NCBI RefSeq assembly: GCF_036327775.1
Contig: NZ_CP109598.1
Location: 2,232,001 to 2,296,000, forward strand
Direction of reading: 5' to 3'
DNA from: Streptomyces sp. NBC_01498
Lineage (GTDB): Bacteria; Actinomycetota; Actinomycetes; Streptomycetales; Streptomycetaceae
DNA length: 64,000 bases
The notes below the pieces were generated by a model. The model was not told the origin of the DNA. It saw only the letters and a program-made list of their open reading frames with translations, and did not search any database. The translations under genes were made by a program, and so were the position numbers. Positions 50,252-60,579 of the stretch are shown here, in pieces; the stretch's first letter is position 1, and each line of letters starts with the position of its first letter.

Positions 50252-52345
50252 TTCCTCGGCGTTCGTGCCCAGCAGGGGCTGCTGCATCGCCTGCGCCACG
50301 TCCGTGGCGTTCAGCGGGTGCTCCTTGCCGTCGGCCCTGGTGATCGTCAGGCCCTCGAAGACACCGTCCAGCAGCTTCTCGATGGCGGCCCTGTCGTAGA
50401 CCTCGACCAGCTTTCCGTCGACCGCCTTCATGGAGAGGATCTGCGGCAGCGACCGGTCGGGGCCGAACTGGATCTCCCGGCCACCCGCCCTTATCGTGAT
50501 CAGTCCGGACATCGCCGGTTCCGCGAACTCCTTCATGGCACGGTCGAGTTCGGCCTGGCCGATGGTCGGTTCGCGGCTGCTGATGGGCAGTTCGACGCCG
50601 TTGGGCTTGCCCGTCTCGACCTGGGCGCGGTAGGCGTCCCGTACCGAGATCATCGAGCGTTCGACGTCGAGTGCCGTGCCGGTCTTGCCCGGTACGGCGA
50701 CGGCCTGGCCCGGCTCGAAGGTGATCGTGCCCTCGGCCGCCGAGCCCGAGTCGCCCGCGAGGTCGGTGAGCGCGACGCGCAGCTTCTCCTCGTCGACCGG
50801 GATCACCGGCTCGGTGACGCGTTCGCCGCCGAACAGCGAACCGATCACGGAGACCGGGTTGTAGTCGCTGCCCGCCGCGTTGCGGACCGTCGCCTGGCTG
50901 TCGAGGCTCAGCCCCGCCTTGTCCGGGCCGAGTTCCCGCTTCTTGCCGCCCACGGAGAGCTGGAGCGGCGCGGTCGACCGCTTGCCGAGGGTCGCTTCGA
51001 GCTTGTTGACCGCGTCGTCGCGGGTGCCGCCGCCGATGTCCACACCGAGGACCGTGGTGCCCTTGGGCACGTCGGAGTGGTTCATGAGCAGCCCGGCGCC
51101 GTACGCGACGGCGACCAGGAAGACGACGCCCACACCGGCCGCCATCAGCTTGGAGCGGCCCTTCTTCTTGGGAGGCGGGCTCGCCGACCGCGCGGGTGCC
51201 GGGGCTGAGCCGGGTCCGCCGGACGCCGGTCCGGGCGGGCCGGGGAAGTCCGGCGAGGCCAGGTCCGGTCCGCCGGCCCGGGACGAGAGCCCGGTCGACG
51301 CGCCGGGGGGCGGGGGCAGTTGCCCGTCCTGGAACCGGCCGCCCGACATGTCCCCGGGCGGGAACGGCGAACGGCTGTCCGGGGGCACCACCGGGATACC
51401 GGTGGTGGCCGCCTCGCCCGCGAGGTGCGCGGTCAGCCCGCCGGGGGGCTCGGGGGCGGGTGTCTGCGGGGTCAGTATGGCGGTGTCGTCGGACATGCGC
51501 GGCCGGCCGCCGCGTTCGTCCCGGTCGTCGCGCGCGTTCCGCCTGGCCGGTCCCCCGGCTCCGGCGCCCGCCGGGCCGGCGGGTCCGCCCGAGGCGCCCA
51601 GGTCGGCGCCGGGCGGCAGGTCCAGGAAGGCGAGCGAGGACGTCCCGCTCGCGGGGCCCGTGGTGGGCCCGTCGGGCGCGGACGTGCCGTACGCCGGTGT
51701 GCCGCCGCTGCCGGGCGGCATGAAGGCGTTGCCCCCGGGGGCCGGCGGGCGGGGTACGCCCGCGCCGCCCCGGGTGTCGGGCCCGCCGGCGCCGCCGTAC
51801 GGAAGGTCGGTACGCCCGCCGGGCGCACCGCCGCCGGCGCCCGGACCGGGGGCCTTCGGGCTCTGCGCCGTCACGGCGGCGCCCGCGCCCATGCCACCGG
51901 GCGCGCCTGCCTTGCGCGGCGCGAACCAGTCGCTGGCCGGGGGCTTCTTCTCCCCCGCCGGGGGGGCCTCGTCGGCGGCGCCGTCGGGTCCGGTGCCGGG
52001 TCGTGGCACGCCGCCCGTGTCGTCGCCCCGGCCCGCCGGTGCGGGCGGACCGGCCGGTCCGCCCGCACCGGGGGGGCCGGCGTCCACGTCGCTCATCGGC
52101 GTACGCATGACGACGGGCGGGATCGGACGCGAACCCGGGATGTTGATCCGGATGCGCGTGGTCAGTGTGGTCTCGGTCTTCGGCTCGTCCGGCGGGGCCG
52201 GGGCCGTGGATGTCTCGTCCGGAGCGTCCTGCTCAGGGTGCAGCGACGGATACTGGCGGGATCCGTACGGCGGTGTCCCCGAGGGGTACGCGGCTCCGCC
52301 GCGCCCCTGGGGTCCAGAGGACGAACTGTCAGTTTCACGACTCAA
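50216..52345 (-). CDS. Membrane-anchored protein with YoaR-type peptidoglycan-binding repeats
   Basis: A 709-residue protein. Residues 1-400 are a Pro/Gly/Ala-rich cytoplasmic region. A basic patch (PPPKKKGRSK) and one membrane helix (LMAAGVGVVFLVAVAYGAGLLM) follow. The extracellular part has repeats of the type VLGVDIGGGTRDDAVNKLEATLG and EPTIGQAELDRAMKEFA, like the putative peptidoglycan-binding domain that precedes VanW modules; no VanW module is seen. The start is an uncommon TTG at 52345, supported by GGGAG eight bases upstream. The last 36 bases of the frame belong to a tandem duplication that continues past the stop. A cell-wall role is inferred. Confidence 0.82.
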   Translation of the reverse strand: MSRETDSSSSGPQGRGGAAYPSGTPPYGSRQYPSLHPEQDAPDETSTAPAPPDEPKTETTLTTRIRINIPGSRPIPPVVMRTPMSDVDAGPPGAGGPAGPPAPAGRGDDTGGVPRPGTGPDGAADEAPPAGEKKPPASDWFAPRKAGAPGGMGAGAAVTAQSPKAPGPGAGGGAPGGRTDLPYGGAGGPDTRGGAGVPRPPAPGGNAFMPPGSGGTPAYGTSAPDGPTTGPASGTSSLAFLDLPPGADLGASGGPAGPAGAGAGGPARRNARDDRDERGGRPRMSDDTAILTPQTPAPEPPGGLTAHLAGEAATTGIPVVPPDSRSPFPPGDMSGGRFQDGQLPPPPGASTGLSSRAGGPDLASPDFPGPPGPASGGPGSAPAPARSASPPPKKKGRSKLMAAGVGVVFLVAVAYGAGLLMNHSDVPKGTTVLGVDIGGGTRDDAVNKLEATLGKRSTAPLQLSVGGKKRELGPDKAGLSLDSQATVRNAAGSDYNPVSVIGSLFGGERVTEPVIPVDEEKLRVALTDLAGDSGSAAEGTITFEPGQAVAVPGKTGTALDVERSMISVRDAYRAQVETGKPNGVELPISSREPTIGQAELDRAMKEFAEPAMSGLITIRAGGREIQFGPDRSLPQILSMKAVDGKLVEVYDRAAIEKLLDGVFEGLTITRADGKEHPLNATDVAQAMQQPLLGTNAEERTAEIDLNPQG

Positions 52346-52552
52346 AGCAGGTTCTCCCGGGTTGGCTCCGCCGCCCGTTCTTACTGGTACTCAACTGAGT
52401 GGGTCCCCCCGAGCCGGAGGCCAGGGGACGGCCCGGAGCGCGCACCACCATACTGTCCTGCTCCGGACCACACCCGCCGAGCGGGGGAAGCGTTTATTCC
52501 ACCGACCGTACGGACGGGGTCAATTCAGGCCGACGGTTACGCGACGGGCGCA

Positions 52553-53050
52553 TCACTTTCCCAGTCGGCCGGAGTTCGCGGCCGGTTGCGGTGACCGCGA
52601 CATGGTGGCACACATCACAGCCACCACCGCACCGCCGAGCAGGTAGATCACCGGTCCGATGCCCGCGCCGAAGGCGCCGTCGCCCTCGGGCCGGCCGAGG
52701 CTGAGCAGGATGACGGCGACCAGCCAGCCCGCCGCCGGGGCCCCGACGCCGAACTGCGAGCCGGTGGCGGTGCGGCCTCCGTGGAAGAGGCCCGCCGAGG
52801 CGGCCAGCGCGAGGATCAGACCGCCGGGGAACCAGCCGCCCTGGACGAGGGCGCCCGCCGTGCCGACCACCGCCCCGAGGACGGCGAGGGCGAGGTACGC
52901 GGCGATACGGCCGGGTTTCGGCGGGGAGGTGAGCCACGCCCCGTACTCGGCCGGCGCTCCGCCGCCCGCACCGGTGTCGGCCCGGGTCGCGCCGCCGGTG
53001 GCCTTGGGACGGCCCCCGGCTCCGTCCCGTCCGGCCTCGCGCCCGCTCAC
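52553..53050 (-). CDS. DUF6113-like membrane protein coupled to mshB
   Basis: A 165-residue protein with a Gly/Ala-rich N-terminus of 45 residues and then four hydrophobic helices ([72 protein letters not shown]). The GTG overlaps the mshB stop (GTGA), so it is translationally coupled. I recall this pair as conserved in Streptomyces under the name DUF6113; the function is unknown. Confidence 0.8.
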   Translation of the reverse strand: MSGREAGRDGAGGRPKATGGATRADTGAGGGAPAEYGAWLTSPPKPGRIAAYLALAVLGAVVGTAGALVQGGWFPGGLILALAASAGLFHGGRTATGSQFGVGAPAAGWLVAVILLSLGRPEGDGAFGAGIGPVIYLLGGAVVAVMCATMSRSPQPAANSGRLGK

Positions 53051-53997
53051 GCGCCCACCCCCGCGCCGGGACCCGTACCGGGAGCCCCGGCAGGACCCGC
53101 GCCGAGGCCCGCGAAGAGATCCGTCTCGCGCGCGCCGGGCTCCGCGCCGGAGGCGCCCCGTACCAACTGGTAGTACTCCGTACTGAGGAGCGGCTGGCCG
53201 AGGCCGTTGGAGAGCGCGAAGTACGCCCCGTCCACCACGATCTGCGTCTCGTGCGCCCGCATGGCCGCCGCCTTCCGTGCCGCGTACGCGCCGCCGTCGA
53301 TCTCCGCCGTGATCTCGCCGTCGTCCACCACACCGGGCACGTCGCCGATGTCCGCCACGCCCCCGAACTCCGGCCCGGAGGAGCGCAGTCGGGCGAAGCC
53401 CTCCTCGGCCGCCGAACGCGGCACCCGGTTCCAGTAGACCTTCGCGATCGTGTACGGCGCGCCGAGGCCGGGCAGGAAGGCCGCGTCGGCGGCCAGTTCG
53501 GCGGCGCGGGTGGCGACGCGGTGGGTCTGGATGTGGTCGGGGTGGCCGTAGCCGCCGTGCGGGTCGTACGTGACCAGCACCTGCGGCCGTACGGAACGGA
53601 TCACCTCCACGAGGTACCCGGCGGCGATGTCCACGTCCGCGCCCCAGAAGGCGTCCCGGTGGCCGTTCTGCGGCAGGCCCATCATCCCGGAGTCACGGAA
53701 CCGCCCCCGGCCGCCGAGCAGCCGGTGGTCGGCCACGCCGAGTTCCCGCATCGCCGCGGCGAGTTCACCCTCGCGGTGCGCTCCGAGCGCGCTGAAGGCG
53801 CCCGTCGGCTCGCCGCCGGGCGCGAGAGCGGCGAGCGAGGGCGGGATCACCTCGCCCTCCTCGCCGAGTGTGCAGGTCACCAGGGTGACCCGGGCGCCCT
53901 CGGCCGCGTACCTGGCCATCGTGGCGCCGTTGTTGATCGACTCGTCGTCGGGGTGTGCGTGGACCAGCAGCAGACGACGGTCGGGAAGATCGGTCAT
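53047..53997 (-). CDS. mshB: N-acetyl-1-D-myo-inositol-2-amino-2-deoxy-glucopyranoside deacetylase (MshB)
   Basis: A zinc deacetylase of about 316 residues in the LmbE/PIG-L family: [18 protein letters not shown] with the first zinc His and Asp, [13 protein letters not shown], and [22 protein letters not shown] with the second zinc His. In actinobacteria the enzyme removes the acetyl group from GlcNAc-inositol, the second committed step of mycothiol synthesis. The start may be ATG 53997 or GTG 54003 two codons earlier; neither has a clear ribosome site, so leaderless translation is possible. The DUF6113-like gene overlaps its stop. Confidence 0.95.
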   Translation of the reverse strand: MTDLPDRRLLLVHAHPDDESINNGATMARYAAEGARVTLVTCTLGEEGEVIPPSLAALAPGGEPTGAFSALGAHREGELAAAMRELGVADHRLLGGRGRFRDSGMMGLPQNGHRDAFWGADVDIAAGYLVEVIRSVRPQVLVTYDPHGGYGHPDHIQTHRVATRAAELAADAAFLPGLGAPYTIAKVYWNRVPRSAAEEGFARLRSSGPEFGGVADIGDVPGVVDDGEITAEIDGGAYAARKAAAMRAHETQIVVDGAYFALSNGLGQPLLSTEYYQLVRGASGAEPGARETDLFAGLGAGPAGAPGTGPGAGVGA

Positions 53998-54168
53998 ACG
54001 CACAGCGTACGAGGCGGGCCCGCACGGGCACGCCGGGACCGCCCGGACGCCGGAACGATCCTCCCGAGCGCCCGGGGCCCGCCGTACGGACCAGGCCCCA
54101 GAACCGCCCTTTTCATGACCGGCCGGACCGATCGGACCGGCCGCCCCGGAACCGCCGGACGGGACGCG

Positions 54169-54363
54169 CTAGAACTGAAGGTCGCCGATCATCCCCGCCA
54201 CGTTCGAGGTGAGATCACTGATCGTGGGTGCGATCGAGGAGCTGGCCAGGTAGAAGCCGAGTAAGACGCAGACAAACGCGTGTCCGCCCTTCAGTCCGGA
54301 TTTCCGGATCAGCAGGACGACAACGATCGCCAGCAGCACCACCGCCGAAATCGAGAGTGCCAC
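54169..54363 (-). CDS. Small two-helix membrane protein
   Basis: A 64-residue protein with an N-terminal membrane helix (LSISAVVLLAIVVVLLI), a basic turn (RKSGLKGG), a second helix (HAFVCVLLGFYLASSSI) and a short tail (APTISDLTSNVAGMIGDLQF). GGAGGTG lies six bases before the GTG, an excellent ribosome site. Similar short membrane proteins occur in Streptomyces near plasmid-type transfer genes; none is present here. It lies on the same strand as mshB with a 166-bp gap. Confidence 0.75.
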   Translation of the reverse strand: MALSISAVVLLAIVVVLLIRKSGLKGGHAFVCVLLGFYLASSSIAPTISDLTSNVAGMIGDLQF

Positions 54364-54543
54364 GGCGGTTCACCTCCACAGATGGTCGGCGGATATTCGA
54401 TCGGGACAGGCAACACGCATGTGCCTGCGGGTACATACCCACATGACGCTATGGATCATAACTATCCGCCGGAAGGCATCGATCGGTGCACGGCAGCACA
54501 CGGGGGCGCACGGACGGCCCGGAGGGACGCTAGGTTCGGTCGT

Positions 54544-56835
54544 ATGACCTCGAGGCAACAACTCTCCTTTCCTCGCCAGTACGCACGGACCCAGCGGTTC
54601 ACGCTCGGTGCTCCGCGCGCCTTCACGGTGGCCCCCGACGGTTCACGGGTGCTCTTCCTCCGCTCCACCTCGGGAACGGACCGTACGAACCGGCTGTGGG
54701 TGCTCGACCTGGACGACAGATCGGGTGCGGCGCGCGAGCGGATCGCCGCCGACCCCGAAACGCTGCTGGCGGGCTCACCGGAGGAGTTGTCGGCCGAGGA
54801 GCGCGCCCGCAGGGAGCGCAGCCGGGAGGGATCGGCGGGCATCGTCGGCTACGCGGTCGACGGAGCGGCCGAGTTGGCGGCCTTCGCGCTGTCGGGGCGG
54901 CTGTTCACCGCCGAGCTGCGCGCCGGGACGGCGCGTGAACTGCCCGTGCCGGGGCCGGTGATCGACCCGAGGCCGTCGCCCGACGGCCGGCACATCGCCT
55001 ATGTGGCCGGGGGCGCGCTGCGGGTGACGGGCGCCGAGGGGGACGGCGACCGCGAACTGGCCGCGCCGGAGGACGACCGGACCACCTACGGTCTGGCCGA
55101 ATTCGTCGCCGCCGAGGAGATGGGCCGCTCACGCGGCTACTGGTGGTCGCCGCGCTCCGACCGGCTGCTGGTCGCGCGCGTGGACGGCGCCGACGTACAG
55201 CGCTGGTGGATCGCGGACCCCGCGCACCCCGAGCGCGAACCGTCCGCCGTCGCCTACCCGTCGGCCGGCACCCCCAACGCCGACGTGCGGCTCTTCCTGA
55301 CCGGTCTGGACGGGTCGCGTACGGAGGTGGTCTGGGACCGGGCCGCCGCGCCGTACCTCGCGGCCGTGCACTGGTCGTCGGCGGGTGATCCCGTACTGCT
55401 CGTGCAGGCGCGGGACCAGCGCGCGCAGCGGTATCTGTCCGTCGACACGGAGACCGGTGAAACACGGTCGCTGTACGAGGAGACGGACCCGGTTTGGCTG
55501 GAACTCATCGCCGGCGCACCGGCCTTGACGCCCGGCGGCGAGCTGGTGCGGATAGAGGACACCCCGGCCACCGAGGAGGCGGCGGGCGGCGCGCGGGTGC
55601 TGTTCGTCGGTGACCGGGCGCTGACCGGGCCGGAGTTGCACCTGCGGGCGGTGCTCGACGTCGGTGAGCGGGACGTACTGGTGTCGGCGACGGCGGGCGA
55701 GGCCGCCGCGGTGCCGGAGATCGGCGAGATCCATGTCTACCGGATCCCGTACGGGCCCGCCGCCCCGTCCGGGGCGACGGCCGGGACAGCGGCCGGGGAG
55801 AGCGCCCGGGAAGCCGTCACGGAGGGGCCCGAGCGGGTCTCCGAGGGGGCCGGGGTGCACACCGCCGTCCGCGCGGGCGAGGTCGTGGTGCTGGTTTCCG
55901 CCCGGCCGGATGTCAGCGGTGCGGCGGTCCGGGTGGTGGCCGAGGGCAAGCAGCTCGCCGAGGTCACGTCGTACGCCCAGCAGCCGAATCTCAGCCCGCG
56001 CGTCCAGCTCACGGAGGGGGGCGCACATCGAATTCCGTGCGCCGTGCTACTCCCCACGCACTACCGGGAGGTGGACGGTCCGCTGCCGGTCCTGCTCGAC
56101 CCGTACGCCGGTCCGCACGGCCAGCGTGTGGTGGCCGCGCACAATCCGCTCCTCACGTCCCAGTGGTTCGCCGACCAGGGCTTCGCCGTCGTGATCGCGG
56201 ACGGCCGGGGCAGTCCGGGCCGCTCGCCCGGCTGGGAGAAGGCGGTGAAGGACAATCTGACGCTCACCCTGGACGACCAGATCGAGGCGCTCCAGTCGCT
56301 CGCCGGGCGGTTCCCGCTGGACCTGACGCGGGTGGCCATCCGAGGCTGGTCGTACGGCGGTTACCTCGCCGGACTCGCGGCACTGCGCCGTCCCGACGTC
56401 TTCCACGCGGCGGTCGCGGGCGCCCCGGTGACCGACTGGCGGCTCTACGACACCCACTACACGGAGCGCTATCTGGGCCATCCGGCCGAGGCGCCCGAGG
56501 TGTACGCGGCCAACTCGCTGGTCACGGACGACGGGCTGGTGGAGGCCGCGGGTCCGGCGGTGCCGCTGATGATCATCCACGGGCTGGCGGACGACAACGT
56601 CGTGATGACGCACACGCTGCGGCTGTCGTCGGCGCTGCTGTCGGCGGGCCGGCCGCACGAGGTGCTGCCGCTGACCGGGGTGACACACATGACGCCGCAG
56701 GAGCAGATCGCGGAGAATCTGCTGCTGCTCCAGGTGGACTTCCTGAAGAGGTCGCTCGGAACGGCCGGGTCCGGGTCCGGGCCGCGGTCCGGGACGGACG
56801 TCGGGTCCGAAGCCGGGTCCGGGTCCGGGGAGTAG
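54544..56835 (+). CDS. S9 prolyl oligopeptidase (DPP IV-like)
   Basis: A 763-residue serine peptidase. The N-terminal beta-propeller includes EFVAAEEMGRSRGYWWSP, whose paired Glu residues anchor the substrate N-terminus in dipeptidyl peptidase IV. The C-terminal alpha/beta-hydrolase domain has VVIADGRGSPGRSPGW, the nucleophile GWSYGGY (Ser603), the acid GLADDNV and the histidine GVTHM. There is no signal peptide, so it is cytoplasmic and probably trims Xaa-Pro dipeptides from imported peptides. A dipeptide/oligopeptide transporter follows 1.7 kb downstream. The start ATG 54544 fits the family. Confidence 0.92.
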   Translation: MTSRQQLSFPRQYARTQRFTLGAPRAFTVAPDGSRVLFLRSTSGTDRTNRLWVLDLDDRSGAARERIAADPETLLAGSPEELSAEERARRERSREGSAGIVGYAVDGAAELAAFALSGRLFTAELRAGTARELPVPGPVIDPRPSPDGRHIAYVAGGALRVTGAEGDGDRELAAPEDDRTTYGLAEFVAAEEMGRSRGYWWSPRSDRLLVARVDGADVQRWWIADPAHPEREPSAVAYPSAGTPNADVRLFLTGLDGSRTEVVWDRAAAPYLAAVHWSSAGDPVLLVQARDQRAQRYLSVDTETGETRSLYEETDPVWLELIAGAPALTPGGELVRIEDTPATEEAAGGARVLFVGDRALTGPELHLRAVLDVGERDVLVSATAGEAAAVPEIGEIHVYRIPYGPAAPSGATAGTAAGESAREAVTEGPERVSEGAGVHTAVRAGEVVVLVSARPDVSGAAVRVVAEGKQLAEVTSYAQQPNLSPRVQLTEGGAHRIPCAVLLPTHYREVDGPLPVLLDPYAGPHGQRVVAAHNPLLTSQWFADQGFAVVIADGRGSPGRSPGWEKAVKDNLTLTLDDQIEALQSLAGRFPLDLTRVAIRGWSYGGYLAGLAALRRPDVFHAAVAGAPVTDWRLYDTHYTERYLGHPAEAPEVYAANSLVTDDGLVEAAGPAVPLMIIHGLADDNVVMTHTLRLSSALLSAGRPHEVLPLTGVTHMTPQEQIAENLLLLQVDFLKRSLGTAGSGSGPRSGTDVGSEAGSGSGE

Positions 56836-56847
56836 CGCCGGCCGCCC

Positions 56848-57906
56848 TCACCTGCGGGGCGGCGGGCCCGAGGACGGCGGCGGGGCGAACCCGCCGCCGC
56901 TCCCGCCGCCGCCCGCCGGGTGGCCGTACCCCTGTCCGTACCCGTACGGGTCTCCGTACCGCTCCGGGCGTCCCCAGGCCGCCCCGGGCGGGCGGGCTCC
57001 CGGTGTCTCCTCCTCGCCCTCGCGGGCGAGCGCGGCCAGTGCCCCGCAGCCCGCGCAGAGACCGAGCAGCAGACTGACGAGGGTGAGCAGTTCGACCGCC
57101 GGCAGGGCGCCGAGGTGGGTGAGCCGGTCGTACCGCAGGGCCGTCGCCAGCGCCGGGACCCCCGCCCCCAGCAGCAGGGCGGCGGCCGTCATGCCGAGCG
57201 GCCGGGAGAACGGCGTGTGGAAGAGCGCGCCCACCGCCGCCACGAGGCAGAGCAGCACGGTCACCACGTTCAGCCAGCCGGGCGGGGTGCCCAGCAGCGG
57301 CATCAGGGCCGACTCGCCGGTGAGACGGTCGAGATACGCGCGGAGGCCGAGCCGGAGCCCCCAGTGGACCTCCCAGGCCGCCCAGACGCCCGCGGCTGAG
57401 CCCAGCAGCAGGAAGGCGGCGACGGAGACGCCCTGGGTGGGCCGGGTGGGCGTACGCCCGTACGCGGCCCCCGGCGCCCTGCGCCCGGCGGCGGCCGTGA
57501 CGAGCAGCAGTACGCCCGCGCCGAGCGCGCCGACGGCGCAGTACAGCGCGCGCGTGCGCAGTCCGTCCGGGACGCGGCCGTCCGTCCAGGACGAGCCGAG
57601 CACCCAGAGCTGGGGCAGCCGGACGGCGACGGTGAGCAGTCCGGTGGCGAAGATCGCGGACGCGGCGACGGCCGAGCGTCCGGCGGTGACGGCCACGACC
57701 GCGTACACGGCCAGCAGCACGAGGTCCGCCGGGGTGGTCACGGGCGGGGGTGCGACGGCGGCGGCGCCCGGATCGGCCCAGTGCCACCAGAGCGCGAGGG
57801 GCCCGTTCGTCACCCGGAGGTCCCGTACGATCCACGCGGTCACGACGACGGCGAGCGCGGCGCAGAGCACCACGCCGGTGATCCTGGCCCCGCGGGTGAA
57901 TGTCAC
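56848..57906 (-). CDS. Polytopic membrane protein of unknown function
   Basis: A 352-residue protein with about eight hydrophobic helices (for example ITGVVLCAALAVVVTAWIV, ADLVLLAVYAVVAVTAG, VSVAAFLLLGSAAGVWAAW, AVELLTLVSLLLGLCAGCGAL) and a Gly/Tyr/Pro-rich cytoplasmic C-terminal tail (about 60 residues, GYGQGYG type). No family is recognised. It is convergent with the S9 peptidase gene, with 12 bases between stops. Confidence 0.8.
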   Translation of the reverse strand: MTFTRGARITGVVLCAALAVVVTAWIVRDLRVTNGPLALWWHWADPGAAAVAPPPVTTPADLVLLAVYAVVAVTAGRSAVAASAIFATGLLTVAVRLPQLWVLGSSWTDGRVPDGLRTRALYCAVGALGAGVLLLVTAAAGRRAPGAAYGRTPTRPTQGVSVAAFLLLGSAAGVWAAWEVHWGLRLGLRAYLDRLTGESALMPLLGTPPGWLNVVTVLLCLVAAVGALFHTPFSRPLGMTAAALLLGAGVPALATALRYDRLTHLGALPAVELLTLVSLLLGLCAGCGALAALAREGEEETPGARPPGAAWGRPERYGDPYGYGQGYGHPAGGGGSGGGFAPPPSSGPPPRR

Positions 57907-58048
57907 CCCGCGATGGTCCCGTCAGAACGCCCCCGGAACAAGGGCCCCCGAGGCACCTGCCGTATCCACCGCATCCGGCGTATCTGCCGCATCACCGACG
58001 GGCTTCGGGCGGCCCGGCAACTTCTTTGCCACGGAGGGACTTTGGGCA

Positions 58049-58288
58049 GCCACCGTGCCACGCACCGGGCTCGGGCGACCGGCACCCGCCGCACCGCCCG
58101 ACGGCGCCGGCCGTCCGCCAGGTCGCGGACCGGACTCGGGCATCGGCAACCGCCGCACCGGAAGGGGAGATGGACGCCACCGTGCCACGCACCGGGCTCG
58201 GGCGACCGGCACCCGCCGCACCGCCCGACGGCGCCGGCCGTCCGCCGGGTCGCGGACCGGACTCGGGCATCGGCAACCGCCGCACCGG
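58049..58288. repeat. Two 113-bp direct repeats, 127-bp period
   Basis: Copies at 58049-58161 and 58176-58288 differ at one base (58119 A versus 58246 G), and a degenerate truncated third copy follows near 58317-58347. They fill much of the 595-bp gap (57907-58501) between two minus-strand genes, just downstream of the ATPase gene. No frame in the gap has a ribosome site with coding bias. Confidence 0.92.
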
Positions 58289-58501
58289 GAAAGGGAGGTG
58301 GACGGCCCGCGGCCCGCGTGCCACCGAACGGCTCCGGGCAACCGCCATGTCCCCGAGGTGAGTTGGGCGACCGGCCGGGATCTCAGGATCCCGGCCGGTC
58401 CAACGGCACCCGCACGGCCGTACGTCGACCAATGTGGCCCGTCCGTATATCGGCGAGACGTCGGTGACGTTTCCTGCGTGTCAACGGGCTGGACGTCTCA
58501 A

Positions 58502-59602
58502 TCACATCTCGTTGTCCGGATCCGGACCGTCCGCCCCGGGGCCGCCACCTTCCCCGGGCGTCTCCCCCGGCCCCGTCGTCACCGCCACCACCTGCCGTTC
58601 CTCGGCGAAGTGGCATGCCGAGTCGTGCTCCGCCGGGCCGCCGGTGTCCCGGAAGACCGCGGGCACGGCGAGCAGCGGCACCTCCAGGGCGCAGCGCTCC
58701 ACCGCCTTCCAGCAGCGGGTGCGGAACCGGCAGCCGGACGGCGGGTGGGCCGGGGACGGCACCTCGCCGGTGAGGATGATCCGCTCGCGCCGGGAGCGGG
58801 CCGCCGGGTCGGGCACGGGCACGGCGGAGAGCAGCGCCTGGGTGTAGGGGTGGGTGGGGTGGTCGTAGATCTGGGTGTCCGTGCCGATCTCGATGATCCG
58901 CCCGAGGTACATCACGCCGACCCGGTCGGAGATGTGCCGGACGATCGACAGGTCGTGCGCGATGAAGACGTAGCTCAGGCCGAACTCGTCCTGGAGGCGT
59001 TCCATCAGATTGACGACCTGGGCCTGTACGGACACGTCGAGGGCGGAGACCGGTTCGTCGGCGACGATGATCTCCGGGCGCAGCGCGAGTCCGCGGGCGA
59101 TGCCGATGCGCTGGCGCTGGCCGCCGGAGAACTGGTGCGGGTAGCGGTTGATGTACTCGGGGTTGAGGCCGACCACGTCGAGGAGGTCCTGGACGCGGCG
59201 CCGGCGTTCGCCCCGGGGCGCGACCTCGGGGTGGATGTCGAAGGGCTCGCCGATGATGTCGCCGACGGTCATGCGCGGGTTCAGTGAGGTGTACGGGTCC
59301 TGGAAGACCATCTGGATGTTGCGCCGTACGGTTTTCAGGGCGCGGCCGGACAGCCGGGTGATGTCCTCGCCCTTGTAGCGGATCTGGCCGGCGGTGGGGC
59401 GTTCCAGGTTGACGAGCATCCGGGCGACGGTCGACTTGCCGCAGCCGGACTCGCCGACGACGCCGAGTGTCTCGCCGGCGGCGAGGCCGAAGGAGACCCC
59501 GTCGACCGCCTTGACGGCGCCGATCTGCTTCTTGAAGAGGATGCCCCGGGTGAGCGGGAAGTGCTTCACCAGGTCGCGCACCTCCAGGAGAGGCTCAGCC
59601 AT
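58502..59602 (-). CDS. Peptide ABC transporter ATP-binding protein, OppF/DppF type
   Basis: A 366-residue ABC ATPase. Walker A is GESGCGKST, the Q-loop [15 protein letters not shown], the ABC signature FSGGQRQRI, Walker [13 protein letters not shown] and the switch His AHDLSIVRH. The C-terminal oligo_HPY region has cysteines ([14 protein letters not shown]...SACHF) that form the family's iron-sulfur-like motif. It energises peptide uptake as a heterodimer with the OppD-type subunit. Its start overlaps the preceding ATPase gene by eight bases. It is the last gene of the operon. Confidence 0.95.
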   Translation of the reverse strand: MAEPLLEVRDLVKHFPLTRGILFKKQIGAVKAVDGVSFGLAAGETLGVVGESGCGKSTVARMLVNLERPTAGQIRYKGEDITRLSGRALKTVRRNIQMVFQDPYTSLNPRMTVGDIIGEPFDIHPEVAPRGERRRRVQDLLDVVGLNPEYINRYPHQFSGGQRQRIGIARGLALRPEIIVADEPVSALDVSVQAQVVNLMERLQDEFGLSYVFIAHDLSIVRHISDRVGVMYLGRIIEIGTDTQIYDHPTHPYTQALLSAVPVPDPAARSRRERIILTGEVPSPAHPPSGCRFRTRCWKAVERCALEVPLLAVPAVFRDTGGPAEHDSACHFAEERQVVAVTTGPGETPGEGGGPGADGPDPDNEM

Positions 59603-60569
59603 CGAGGGTCTCCCTCCAGAAGAAGCAGGCGCTGTGCCGGTTGTCGCCGGCCTCGAAGAGCGGGGGGACGTCGGTGCGGCAGATGTCCTGGGCCCGGGGG
59701 CAGCGCGGGTTGAAGGCGCAGCCGGACGGGATGCGCTGGAGGTTGGGCGGCAGGCCCTTGATGGCGTACAGCTCGCGGCCCTTCTGGTCGAGCCGGGGGA
59801 TGGAGTCGAGCAGGCCGCGGGTGTAGGGGTGGGCGGGGGCCTTGTAGATGTCGTGGACGGGGGCGGACTCGACGATCCGGCCCGCGTACATGACGGCGAT
59901 CCGGTCGGCGACGTCGGCGACGACGCCGAGGTCGTGGGTGATCAGGATGAGGCCCATGTCGAGGTCGTGCCGGAGGTCCGCGAGGAGTTCCATGACCTGG
60001 GCCTGGACGGTGACGTCGAGGGCGGTCGTGGGTTCGTCGGCGATGATCAGCGAGGGTTCGAGGGCCATCGCCATGGCGATCATGATGCGCTGGCGCATTC
60101 CGCCGGAGAACTGGTGCGGGTAGTCGTTCACCCGTTCCTTCGCGGCCGGGATGCGTACCCGGTCCATGAGGTCGACGGCCCTGGCGCGCGCGTCCTTGCG
60201 GGACGCGCCCCGGTGGACGGTGAACATCTCGCCGAGCTGGGCGCCCACGCTGAGGACGGGGTTGAGCGAGGAGAGCGCGTCCTGGAAGATCATCGCCATC
60301 TCGGCGCCGCGGATCTTCCGCCGCTGGTCCTCCTTGGTGGTGAGCAGGTCGCGGCCCTTGAACAGCACCTCACCGCCGGTGATCCGGCCGGGCGGCATGT
60401 CGAGGATGCCCATGACGGCCTGCGCGGTGACGGACTTGCCGGAGCCCGACTCGCCGAGCACGGCGAGGGTTTCGCCCGCGTCGACCGCGTAGCTGACCCC
60501 GTTGACCGCGCGGGCGACACCGTCGCGGGTGTGGAACTCCACGTGCAGATCGCGCACTTCGAGCAACAT
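59595..60569 (-). CDS. Peptide ABC transporter ATP-binding protein, OppD/DppD type
   Basis: A 324-residue ABC ATPase. Walker A is [11 protein letters not shown], the Q-loop [15 protein letters not shown], the signature FSGGMRQRI, Walker [13 protein letters not shown] and the switch His THDLGVV. The C-terminal oligo_HPY region is [22 protein letters not shown]...ICRTDVP. It pairs with the OppF-type subunit and lies ten bases after the second permease gene. Confidence 0.95.
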   Translation of the reverse strand: MLLEVRDLHVEFHTRDGVARAVNGVSYAVDAGETLAVLGESGSGKSVTAQAVMGILDMPPGRITGGEVLFKGRDLLTTKEDQRRKIRGAEMAMIFQDALSSLNPVLSVGAQLGEMFTVHRGASRKDARARAVDLMDRVRIPAAKERVNDYPHQFSGGMRQRIMIAMAMALEPSLIIADEPTTALDVTVQAQVMELLADLRHDLDMGLILITHDLGVVADVADRIAVMYAGRIVESAPVHDIYKAPAHPYTRGLLDSIPRLDQKGRELYAIKGLPPNLQRIPSGCAFNPRCPRAQDICRTDVPPLFEAGDNRHSACFFWRETLDG

Positions 60570-60579
60570 GGCGGGCTCC

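Noticed and set aside
58049..58288. Insertion-sequence remnants
   Set aside because: No terminal inverted repeats, target-site duplications or transposase fragments are visible.
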